In this document: piece after piece, positions 17,172 to 25,209 of the stretch
How positions within the stretch are numbered: position 1 is the stretch's first letter
Layout of the letters: every line of letters begins with the position of its first letter
Assembly (NCBI RefSeq): GCF_001715195.1
Contig: NZ_MDWE01000001.1
Span: forward strand, 62,001-126,000
DNA: 64,000 bases
DNA from: Rhodohalobacter halophilus
Lineage (GTDB): Bacteria > Bacteroidota > Rhodothermia > Balneolales > Balneolaceae
Direction of reading: 5' to 3'
Program-made: the position numbers and the translations under genes
The notes under the pieces: generated by a model
What the model saw: the letters and a program-made list of their open reading frames with translations, nothing else
What the model was told of the DNA's origin: nothing
Databases searched by the model: none

Positions 17172-17822
17172 TCACACCTTCTCAACTTTTATGCGTCTCA
17201 AAACGTAATCCTGCCGGTTATCCTCCAAAAGATCTTCCAGCTGCTCCGCAAACCCTTCGTAATATTGCCGGATCTTTTTCGGTTTGGTTTGACCCAGACT
17301 TATTTTCACAAAACGGGGTAGTGAAAACAGTGTTCTTGGGAAATCTGCAATTTTTAATCGATCTCCTTCTACCTTCGCACGCGACCAAAACGGAGTCCCG
17401 TCTTTTGCGTTGATGATATCGATATTTTGATATCCTTTCTGATTATTTAGAACATCTGAAATCTGATCCAGGCTATCAGAGTTCATCGGCATGTAAACCG
17501 TTATCTCAATACTGTTTATATCAAAGTGCATAGATTTATGTTCATCCCGGAACCTCACCTCCGTTCTTTTACCAATGTTCCGTGCCATCGGCTCCAAAAA
17601 GTTGATAAAATATCCGGTTGCAAGAATTTCGGCCAGTGCTTTCTCTTTCTTACCCAGATTGTTATGAATAAAAAGAGCAATCAACCCAAAAAGAACGGCA
17701 ATGCCAATAATGACCGGAATCCAGGGTCGCTCGAAATAGGGAAGCGTACCCATGATGGAAACAATAGACGGCATCAGTGATATTCCAAAGTCCATCACCG
17801 ATAAGAACTCTTTCCATTTCAT
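17172..17822 (-). CDS. Putative transmembrane STING-like cyclic dinucleotide receptor (TM-STING)
   Basis: The 216-residue protein has one or two N-terminal transmembrane segments (about 13-28 and 35-53) and then a soluble domain (about 57-216) that I read as a STING ligand-binding domain. The first soluble helix LATGYFINFLEP (67-78) aligns without gaps with LAWSYYIGYLRL of human STING. ADFPRTLFSL (159-168) matches the human ATPLQTLFAM region, and the last segment FAEQLEDLL...LRRIKVEK matches FCRTLEDIL...CRLIAYQE. Bacterial TM-STING proteins bind c-di-GMP made by a CD-NTase and oligomerise in CBASS antiphage defence. No CD-NTase is seen nearby. Its ATG overlaps the stop of the upstream NTF2-like lipoprotein gene (ATGA), so the two are translationally coupled. 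The assignment rests on remembered family patterns, not a search. Confidence 0.65.
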   Translation of the reverse strand: MKWKEFLSVMDFGISLMPSIVSIMGTLPYFERPWIPVIIGIAVLFGLIALFIHNNLGKKEKALAEILATGYFINFLEPMARNIGKRTEVRFRDEHKSMHFDINSIEITVYMPMNSDSLDQISDVLNNQKGYQNIDIINAKDGTPFWSRAKVEGDRLKIADFPRTLFSLPRFVKISLGQTKPKKIRQYYEGFAEQLEDLLEDNRQDYVLRRIKVEKV

Positions 17823-18313
17823 GGCTGTGATTCCTCTTCAGGCGGGTTGTTAAACAACATCGTCTGTATCCTCCAGCCGCCATCCGGATCTTTTTTCCAG
17901 TGAATTAGTGCCCGGGCATCATACGACCACTCTTCTCCTTCATTTGAAATCCATTCCGCCCGAAAGGTGGCGAACTCCACGGCTACATCTCCGTTAAAAT
18001 AGATCGACTCCGTTCTGTGCCTGTAGTCGACGGGCTGATGGTTATCAAACAAAAATTGATAAAACTCCCTGATTTCTTCCCGGCCGCTATTTGTCTTGTA
18101 ATTATTTGGAATGTTGAGAGCATCAGCCTGATAGATCGATACTGAGGCTTCAGCATCACTCGCTTTCCAGTTTTGAGTAAACTGATTCCATAACTCCCTT
18201 AATTCCCCTTCCGGGTTTTCCGGGGCAGCACTCCCCGCCGATTGATTTGTGCATGATGTAAGTGCAGCGAAACCGAATACACTTACTGTAAAAAGAGTTG
18301 AAAGTACTTTCAT
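17819..18313 (-). CDS. NTF2-like (SnoaL/DUF4440-type) lipoprotein
   Basis: From ATG 18313 the product is 164 residues with a lipoprotein signal (MKVLSTLFTVSVFGFAALTSC, lipobox LTSC). The mature part is an NTF2-like fold: an N-terminal helix (LRELWNQFTQNWKASDAEASVSIYQADALNIPNN), then REEIREFYQFLFDNH and a beta sheet with WSYDARALIHWKKDPDGGWRI. Relatives include SgcJ/EcaC and DUF4440 proteins, which often bind small hydrophobic ligands or have no known activity. The frame is open to 18388, but only the 18313 start gives a lipobox. It lies directly upstream of, and overlaps by four bases, the STING-like gene. Confidence 0.85.
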   Translation of the reverse strand: MKVLSTLFTVSVFGFAALTSCTNQSAGSAAPENPEGELRELWNQFTQNWKASDAEASVSIYQADALNIPNNYKTNSGREEIREFYQFLFDNHQPVDYRHRTESIYFNGDVAVEFATFRAEWISNEGEEWSYDARALIHWKKDPDGGWRIQTMLFNNPPEEESQP

Positions 18314-18698
18314 AGCTATCGCTTTTTGAGTGATGGTTTGAGAGCAATAGCGCTGGAAAGGTGATATAAAAGCTTGTCGTATGATCAACTTAACTAAATT
18401 TCCGACAACCTTTGTCTTAGCTAATTAACCCAATTCATAGGTTTATTTCAATATCTGCACTCATCCATTTTATGGTTAACACAAACTAAATTTTTTACGT
18501 ATTGCCTTCATCCGTTTTCCTATATTCTCTCATTGGTCTGAAATCTTTACATAATCGGCAAAACGTATCATACAGATCCAAGCGATACATCTGCTGAATA
18601 ATCCATCTGCTTGATTCCCCGAATAAGAGTAGGAAACATCAGTATGACATACCCGGTTTTACAAAATCTTTATTAAATCAAAATCTGAAATCTATCGG
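18314..18698. other. Divergent intergenic region
   Basis: This 385-bp gap separates the lipoprotein/STING pair (minus) from the DUF5916 gene (plus). I see no protein-coding frame, tRNA or strong hairpin. It must hold the promoters of both divergent units, but none can be placed with confidence. Confidence 0.4.
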
Positions 18699-20924
18699 AT
18701 GAAACTGTTATTTCTTTCTGCTGCTCTTTTTAGTCTGTCTATTCTGCCTGATCAACCCATACTTGCTCAAACTACCCAGCCGGTTCCCGCTCCCACAGAC
18801 TTTGAGGTGCACGCTGTATTTACAGATACGCCCCCATTTATTGATGGTAATCTGGACGATCCGGTCTGGCAGGAGATCCCTCCCATCACCACATTTACGC
18901 AGGTGTGGCCTCGCGACGGTCAACCGGCTACTGAAGACACCGAGGTTCGTATCGCCTACGATCGCGACAACCTCTATTTCGCCTTTCGTTTTTATGATGA
19001 AAATCCTGACCTGATCCGTGCCAAAAACCTGGAGCGCGGCGGACGTAACAACAGAGACGACCATGCCTATATCGGGATAGACACCTACCTCGACGGACGC
19101 AACGCCTATCTGTTTGAAATGAACGCTCTCGGCACACAGGATGATGCCCTGGTAACGAATGAAGTTCTCAACTACGACAGTTTTTCATGGGATGCGGTAT
19201 TCTTGAGTGAAACTGTGATTGATGATGAGGGTTGGACCCTGGAAGTTGCCATTCCGTTTCGCCAGCTTCGGTTTCCTGAAGGTGAAGAGCTGGAATTTGG
19301 GTTGATGGTGTCACGTATGATCAACCGCAAAAATGAGCGCGTTCTCTGGCCGGCGATTGGGATGGAGTATGGCGGAAGTTTTGGAGTGCTGGCAGCCGCT
19401 TCTCAATATGGTCGACTGAAAGGATTGAAGGGGATTAACAGAGGAAAAAATATTGAGATTAAACCGTACGTGATATCCGGTGCACAGGAAGTTCGCCCGA
19501 GCCTGCAGGAGGAAGCCACCGATATCGACTATACCTACGACTTTGGCGGTGACCTGAAATATAGTCTCTCCTCCAACATAACGCTCGATCTCACTGTAAA
19601 TACCGATTTCGCCCAGGTTGAAGCTGATAACGTTCAGCTAAACCTGACTCGCTTCAACCTTTTTTTTCCGGAAAAACGGGAGTTCTTCCTGGAGCGAGCC
19701 GGGCTTTTTGAGCATGGAAATGTCCGTTCAACCCAAACCTTTTTCTCCAGAAATATCGGTCTGACCGATCAGATTCTGACCGGAGCAAGACTTACCGGCC
19801 AAACCGGACGCTACTCTATCGGCCTGATGAATATTGAAACCGGCGGTGGAATGCGCGATCTATTTGGAGTCAACTCAACAAACAATACAGTAGCTCGCTT
19901 GCAGGCAAATGTTTTTCCAAGGGCAACGGTTGGAACCATTTTCACCAACGTTGAGCGTCCGGACGGATTTAATCGCGCGCTCGGCCTCGACACTAAATAC
20001 CGTTTCTGGAGCTCCAGCCAATTCGATGCCTGGTTCACCAACGTCTGGGATGAGAACAGTATGCTGAACGATGCTGCCGGAAATATCTCCCTTCAACTTG
20101 AGAATGATCTTTATGAAGGCGGAACATCATTTACGTCCGTCGGAGTTAACTATCGGCCGGAGCTTGGCTTTGTACGCCGGCGTGATTTTCGTCAGTACTC
20201 TGCAAATCTCGGATATAAACCCAACGTCGATTTCAACTTGATCCCCTCTATCCGAAAACTCTATTTCCGAACTTCTTTCGACTATTTTGAAGGGCAGGAC
20301 GGCACACTTCAAACCACTGAATTTTCAGCTTCCATACGGTCTGAGTTTGGAAACCGTCAATCATTTGAAGTAGAGTATGACCGACAGTTTGAGCGACTCA
20401 TCAATGATTTTGCCCTCCGTTCGGATGCTATTATTCCCGCCGGAGACTACACGTTTCACACTCTGTCAGCCAGTGGAAAAACCGATGAAGCCCGTAATGT
20501 ATTTGGATCGTTCGATTTCTCAACAGGCCAGTTCTACGATGGCAATCGAACTGACTTTGGTGTCGATTTCGGATTTCGACAATCGAGACACTTTCATGTA
20601 GAGGGCGGTGTTGGCCATACGATCATTCGTCTGCCGTTCGAGAATGGAGATTTCGAAGCCACCACCATACGAACATCGATGTTGGGTGCCATCAGCCGAA
20701 AGCTGTTTGCCAGGGCTTTGGTTCAATACGACAATTTTTCCAGAAACCCGCAGACAAACCTTCGCATCAACTGGATACACCGGCCGGGGAGTGATCTGTT
20801 CCTCGTATTTAATATCAACTACCATATCACCGGAGACAATGAGGACCTCTTCGATCCTCGGAAAGATTTCATCCTGAACAGCCGTGCCGGAATTGTGAAA
20901 TTAACATATTTGATCATGATTTGA
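18699..20924 (+). CDS. DUF5916 outer-membrane protein with N-terminal CBM9-like domain
   Basis: The 741-residue protein carries a signal peptide (cleavage near ILAQ). An N-terminal CBM9-like jelly roll (about residues 35-240; PFIDGNLDDPVWQEIPPI and VRIAYDRDNLYFAFRFYDENP) is followed by a C-terminal DUF5916 region (about 245-741). The latter is rich in alternating beta strands, with the family segment NLFFPEKREFFLERAGLFE near 330. Such proteins are common in Bacteroidota-like and gammaproteobacterial marine bacteria, are predicted outer-membrane beta-barrels, and are often found near peptidases. Role unknown; binding or passage of peptides or glycans is plausible. It is monocistronic here. Confidence 0.9.
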   Translation: MKLLFLSAALFSLSILPDQPILAQTTQPVPAPTDFEVHAVFTDTPPFIDGNLDDPVWQEIPPITTFTQVWPRDGQPATEDTEVRIAYDRDNLYFAFRFYDENPDLIRAKNLERGGRNNRDDHAYIGIDTYLDGRNAYLFEMNALGTQDDALVTNEVLNYDSFSWDAVFLSETVIDDEGWTLEVAIPFRQLRFPEGEELEFGLMVSRMINRKNERVLWPAIGMEYGGSFGVLAAASQYGRLKGLKGINRGKNIEIKPYVISGAQEVRPSLQEEATDIDYTYDFGGDLKYSLSSNITLDLTVNTDFAQVEADNVQLNLTRFNLFFPEKREFFLERAGLFEHGNVRSTQTFFSRNIGLTDQILTGARLTGQTGRYSIGLMNIETGGGMRDLFGVNSTNNTVARLQANVFPRATVGTIFTNVERPDGFNRALGLDTKYRFWSSSQFDAWFTNVWDENSMLNDAAGNISLQLENDLYEGGTSFTSVGVNYRPELGFVRRRDFRQYSANLGYKPNVDFNLIPSIRKLYFRTSFDYFEGQDGTLQTTEFSASIRSEFGNRQSFEVEYDRQFERLINDFALRSDAIIPAGDYTFHTLSASGKTDEARNVFGSFDFSTGQFYDGNRTDFGVDFGFRQSRHFHVEGGVGHTIIRLPFENGDFEATTIRTSMLGAISRKLFARALVQYDNFSRNPQTNLRINWIHRPGSDLFLVFNINYHITGDNEDLFDPRKDFILNSRAGIVKLTYLIMI

Positions 20925-21074
20925 TCCATTGGCTTGATGGATAGTATAGTGGAATAAAGAGAGCCCAAACGGACTCGGCACACGAGCCGGGCGTTCAGAG
21001 CCGACTGTTACAAACTGAACGATTTCACCGGGTTGTGACTTTAAGTCATATAGTCCGCAATCAATTGAATACCT

Positions 21075-21872
21075 ATGAAATTTCTGATCATTTCACTTTC
21101 CCTCCTATTTACAAGCCATGTCCTATCCGCTCAGGATTTTGCCCTTCAGCAGCTCGAAGATTCACTGCGTCACCATGAATGGGTCGAAGTTCAGGATGGT
21201 GACCGTACCATCCACAATTTCGTTGTCTACCCTGAAGTCTCTGAAAATGCAATGGCTGTAATCGTTCTTCACGAAAACCGCGGACTCACCGATTGGGTTC
21301 GCAGTTTTGCAGATCAACTTGCGGCTGACGGTTATATCGCCATCGCCCCGGATTTGCTGTCCGATTTTGATGAGAGCCACAAACGTACCCGAGATTTTGA
21401 ATCGAGTGATGCCGCCCGCGATGCACTCTATCATCTCGACCCGGACCGGATCACCCGGGATCTGATGGCCGTGCAAAATTATGTTTCGGGTTTACCCGCC
21501 TCCACCGGGGAAGTGGCAGTAGCCGGGTTCTGTTGGGGCGGTTCACAAACTTTCCGTTATGCAACGAATGCAACCGGACTTTCCGCGGCTCTCGTATTCT
21601 ACGGCAGTGCTCCCACCAATGAGGAAGCAATCAGCCGGATTTCCGTGCCCGTTTATGGTTTTTATGGAGGAAATGATCAGCGAATTAATTCCACGATCCC
21701 CGAAACTTCAGAGCTCATGCAGAAATACGATAAAACCTATATCTACAACATCTATGAAGGTGCCGGACACGGTTATATGAGAACAGGTGATGCCCCAGAC
21801 GTCACACAAGCCAACAAAACAGCTCGAGACAGTTCCTGGGAGTGGATTCGGGAAATCCTTAGTGAGCTTTAG
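21075..21872 (+). CDS. Secreted dienelactone hydrolase family protein
   Basis: This 265-residue alpha/beta hydrolase has a signal peptide ending VLSA-Q. The dienelactone-hydrolase triad is visible: Cys153 in GFCWGG, Asp201 in GGNDQR and His232 in GAGHGYM. The conserved Glu lies in HENRGL (about 67). Cysteine as nucleophile is the hallmark of the DLH family. With an export signal it likely acts in the periplasm as an esterase or carboxymethylenebutenolidase-like enzyme of unknown substrate. It converges on the M61 peptidase gene across a shared terminator. Confidence 0.92.
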   Translation: MKFLIISLSLLFTSHVLSAQDFALQQLEDSLRHHEWVEVQDGDRTIHNFVVYPEVSENAMAVIVLHENRGLTDWVRSFADQLAADGYIAIAPDLLSDFDESHKRTRDFESSDAARDALYHLDPDRITRDLMAVQNYVSGLPASTGEVAVAGFCWGGSQTFRYATNATGLSAALVFYGSAPTNEEAISRISVPVYGFYGGNDQRINSTIPETSELMQKYDKTYIYNIYEGAGHGYMRTGDAPDVTQANKTARDSSWEWIREILSEL

Positions 21873-21890
21873 AAATGTATTTTAAAAATA

Positions 21891-21915
21891 GAGCCCAACT
21901 CAAACCATTGGGCTC
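21891..21915. terminator. Bidirectional terminator
   Basis: An 8-bp perfect stem, GAGCCCAA at 21891-21898 with TTGGGCTC at 21908-21915, has a 9-nt loop. It lies between the converging dienelactone hydrolase (+) and M61 peptidase (-) genes and is flanked on the upstream side by an A-rich stretch. Confidence 0.8.
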
Positions 21916-21936
21916 TTCTGGCTTGATGAATTTTTA

Positions 21937-23721
21937 TTACTTCAGCCAGGCACTTCTCTTTTCAGTTTGTGATTCCGATAGCCTCTCAATCAATCCGGTG
22001 CGAATGGATGGATCCTCTGCCAACTCTATATTAACTGAATATTCCTCTCCAAGTCGGTTGAATGTAACCTCAACTTGATCACCCGGACTCTTTGAGCTCA
22101 AAATTTCATCTATGCTGTTCACACTTGCCAGCGATACTCCGTCAATTGAAACAATTTCATCATTCCGGTTGATTCCTGCTTCATATATCGGGGAACCCAC
22201 AATCGCATTGGTTCTCAGTTTACCCACGCCATTCTCGATCTGAACCGCTGTACCCAAAGTTGCCCGGCCGGGATTTGCCCTTTCGATATTCACGCCTACC
22301 GATTCCAACAGTGATCGATAATCAGGCAACTTGCTGTCGTAAACAGAGTGGGTAAAAAACTCATCAGCCATTTCCGTTCCGGCATACTCTTCCAGAGCAT
22401 CACGTATATCGCGTACCGTGTACGGTATTTCATTCCGTCCATATTTATCCCAAATAAGTACCATGAAATCATCCAGGTTCAGATCTTCATTTCTCAGCAT
22501 CAGATCGAGCCCCAGGCCAAGAATGCTCCCATAAGTGTAGTAGGAAATAAACGTGTTCTCGCGGTTGGTAGGATCCACCGAGCGGGCTGCATCCACAAAT
22601 GGTGCCTGATAGCTCATTTCAATTGGATTAAAGTAATTTCTGCCGGGAGAATTGACTACAAAATTGATCCCGCCGGCAAGCCCCTCCACATATTCTTGTT
22701 CTGAAATAATACCGGCCCGTACCAGTGTCAGCCCAGTATAGTAGCTTGTGAATCCCTCCGCAAACCAGAGTTCACCACTCATGTTGGCCTCCTCAAAATC
22801 AAACGGCTCGAGCGAGGCGGGACGAATCCGCTCTACATTCCAGACATGGAAAAATTCGTGGGATATTGTGCTGATTCTAAAATCACCCAACGCCCGCTCC
22901 AATGGTTTGGAACCAGTAACAATGGTAGAGTTTCTGTGCTCCATTCCATCACCGCTTGCGTTCGGCATGTAGCAGTTCAAAAAGGTGTACTCACCGTAAT
23001 CGAAAGCCGGCATTTCGCCAAAAACTTCTGTCTGGTGTTCAACAATGGCCATCACTTTCTCAAAATAGTCGTCAATCTCTTCTTCTGAAGCATGGGTGTG
23101 AAGCGCCATCCGAATGTTCTGTCCCCGGTACTCCCTTTCCCTAAGATGAAAATTTGCTATCTCAACGGGACTGTCGAGGAAATAGTCAAGATCCGGTGCG
23201 TAGTATCTATTACCCTCAATGTGTTTTAGCTGTGTTGCCACTTTCCAGTCCCAGTCTTCCCTTACATTAAAGGTGATTTCAATAGGACGATGCTCATAAT
23301 TTCGGGCCCAGGCAAATGTTGCCGGAATGTTCAGGTGGGCATGAGTCTCATCAATTTGTGAATAGGTTCCATCGCCGCGATTGGCAAACAGAGTGTACTC
23401 AAACCGAACCGTTCCGCTGTGTCCGCTCACATTCCACTGGTGTGGATTGGGCCGGGTTATCGTTAGTTCATTTCCATCTTCATCATACGCTTTAACACTA
23501 TACACATTCTTGGCAAATTCATGGAGTGCATATCGGCCGGGAGATGTCCGGCTCATACGAACTTCGAGATCTTTCTCTTCCAAATTCTCAAACAAAATTG
23601 AGATCTCCGCCTCGTGATGAACGGCGTTATCAAAGGAAATTTCATATTTGGTTGCAGTTTGTGAAAAACCGAGTGAGTAGATACAAAATGTGAGGATTGT
23701 TGTAAGTAGCAGTCGTTTCAT
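21937..23721 (-). CDS. Secreted M61 family peptidase with PDZ domain
   Basis: The 594-residue protein has a signal peptide (cleavage near LGFS-Q). The M61 glycyl-aminopeptidase type zinc site is HEFFH at 288-292 with Glu322 in WFAEGFTSYY. The N-terminal beta domain covers about 25-200. A C-terminal PDZ domain at about 485-580 contains GSPIYEAGINRNDEIVSIDGV, which would hold substrate ends. The family cleaves peptides with N-terminal Gly or Ala. It is most likely periplasmic and probably acts with the other exported peptidases in this window. Confidence 0.94.
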   Translation of the reverse strand: MKRLLLTTILTFCIYSLGFSQTATKYEISFDNAVHHEAEISILFENLEEKDLEVRMSRTSPGRYALHEFAKNVYSVKAYDEDGNELTITRPNPHQWNVSGHSGTVRFEYTLFANRGDGTYSQIDETHAHLNIPATFAWARNYEHRPIEITFNVREDWDWKVATQLKHIEGNRYYAPDLDYFLDSPVEIANFHLREREYRGQNIRMALHTHASEEEIDDYFEKVMAIVEHQTEVFGEMPAFDYGEYTFLNCYMPNASGDGMEHRNSTIVTGSKPLERALGDFRISTISHEFFHVWNVERIRPASLEPFDFEEANMSGELWFAEGFTSYYTGLTLVRAGIISEQEYVEGLAGGINFVVNSPGRNYFNPIEMSYQAPFVDAARSVDPTNRENTFISYYTYGSILGLGLDLMLRNEDLNLDDFMVLIWDKYGRNEIPYTVRDIRDALEEYAGTEMADEFFTHSVYDSKLPDYRSLLESVGVNIERANPGRATLGTAVQIENGVGKLRTNAIVGSPIYEAGINRNDEIVSIDGVSLASVNSIDEILSSKSPGDQVEVTFNRLGEEYSVNIELAEDPSIRTGLIERLSESQTEKRSAWLK

Positions 23722-23805
23722 AGCGAGTGACTTTTCTTTCTTATTCTGATCGTTAAATGATTGTATCCGGCAGTGGCAATGTCTGAAAATAATGTTTAAA
23801 CCAAA

Positions 23806-23833
23806 AAAGGCGGACCCTCTACAGTCCGCCTTT
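23806..23833 (-). terminator. Rho-independent terminator of the M19 dipeptidase gene
   Basis: A 10-bp perfect stem (23806-23815 with 23824-23833) has an 8-nt loop. Read on the minus strand it is followed by T6. It lies 24 bp beyond the dipeptidase stop. Confidence 0.88.
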
Positions 23834-23856
23834 CCGGTCAGCTTTTTGAAATCTGT

Positions 23857-25134
23857 TTACTCAAAGTCTGTTATGAGAGCTTCAGACGGCCCTCGTTCCT
23901 GCTGAAGCCGTACGGCGGTTGCTTCAATTCCACGCATTACACGGAGCATGTTTTCACCGGCGATCTTTCGCAGATCTTCCTCACTATACCCTCTTCTGAG
24001 AAGTTCAGCGAACAACTCAGGATAGGTTGATACATCTTCAAGCCCTGTTGGAAGGGAAGAGATACCATCATAGTCTCCGCCAATTCCGATGTGATCCACT
24101 CCGACCTGATCGCGGATGTGATCGATATGATCCGCTACCTGTTCCAGCGTAGATTTTGGCATTTCATTTTGTTCTGACCACTCCTCCATTCTATCTCTGA
24201 TGATGTCCGGCTGACCGGGATAGAGCGATTCTATTTTAGCACGGTAGCCGTTTCGCTCGGCGTAGTATTGACGCAGCTCTTCAGATGTAAACGACTCAAC
24301 AAAAGTGACCATCACCAGGCCATCTTTTTCCGGCAGAAGCTGCAGTACATCATCCGGTACATTTCTAGGGTGGTTTGAGATGGCACGTGCATTTGAGTGA
24401 GAAAACATCACCGGTGCTTCAGAAACACGTATAGCATCTTTCATAGTAGCCGGAGTAACGTGTGAAAGATCCACGGCCATACCCAATCTGTTCATTTCGC
24501 GCACCACTTCTTCACCAAATTCGCTGAGACCGTCGTGTTTCGGATCATCACCGGCAGCATCAGCCCAGTCAAGTGTTCGTCCGTGTGTCAGCGTCATATA
24601 GCGAACACCCAGCTCATGAAACATTCGAAGTACGCCAAGAGAATTATTAATAGAGTGGCCACCCTCCATCCCCATCAGGGAAGCGATTTTCCCTTCTGCA
24701 AAGATGCGCTCAACATCATCTGCAGTATGTGCAATTTCAAACACATCAGGATACTCATGCGCCATCCGGTGAACAAACTCCACCTGCTCCATGGTCTGTT
24801 TCACAGCCTCGGCTTCCGGCAAGTTTGCCGACACATAAACGGACCACCACTGTGCACCAACACGGCCTTCTCTCAGACGGTTGATGTCGGTGTGCATGGC
24901 ACGTTCGAGGTGTGTAGTATCGTAAAAATCGAGTTCGCTGAATTTATATCCGGCACGATTTCGATATTGCAGCGGCGCATCATTGTGACCGTCAAAAAGC
25001 GGAACACTTTCCAAAATTTCAATAGCCTGCTGGCGATAGTCGTCCCGGTCGGTCTGGGCAGAGAGGGAAGCGCACCCAAGAAACAGAGTTGACACAGTAA
25101 TAAAAAGTATCAGTTTTGTAGAGTATTTGAGCAT
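23857..25134 (-). CDS. M19 membrane dipeptidase lipoprotein
   Basis: The 425-residue protein is a lipoprotein (lipobox LFLGC, Cys21). It belongs to the M19 renal dipeptidase family. The binuclear zinc ligands are visible: His50 and Asp52 in FDGHND, the bridging Glu157 in MGMEGGH, His225 in VDLSHV and His246 in FSHSNAR; the closing GIGGDYDGI is also present. The enzyme hydrolyses dipeptides, including ones with D-residues, at the cell envelope. A sialidase-fold lipoprotein gene lies 75 bp upstream in the same direction. Confidence 0.94.
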   Translation of the reverse strand: MLKYSTKLILFITVSTLFLGCASLSAQTDRDDYRQQAIEILESVPLFDGHNDAPLQYRNRAGYKFSELDFYDTTHLERAMHTDINRLREGRVGAQWWSVYVSANLPEAEAVKQTMEQVEFVHRMAHEYPDVFEIAHTADDVERIFAEGKIASLMGMEGGHSINNSLGVLRMFHELGVRYMTLTHGRTLDWADAAGDDPKHDGLSEFGEEVVREMNRLGMAVDLSHVTPATMKDAIRVSEAPVMFSHSNARAISNHPRNVPDDVLQLLPEKDGLVMVTFVESFTSEELRQYYAERNGYRAKIESLYPGQPDIIRDRMEEWSEQNEMPKSTLEQVADHIDHIRDQVGVDHIGIGGDYDGISSLPTGLEDVSTYPELFAELLRRGYSEEDLRKIAGENMLRVMRGIEATAVRLQQERGPSEALITDFE

Positions 25135-25209
25135 AGTATTTCGTTTAATTTAACATTTCAATATAAAATAGTGCTTATCTAGATGAAGACAAGTTGAAGA
25201 AACAATCTA

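Noticed and set aside
16059-18698. CD-NTase, TIR or other standard CBASS genes near the STING-like gene
   Set aside because: I looked for a nucleotidyltransferase GS...DxD pattern and TIR-like sequence in the translated frames of this interval and found none; the only genes are the four listed.
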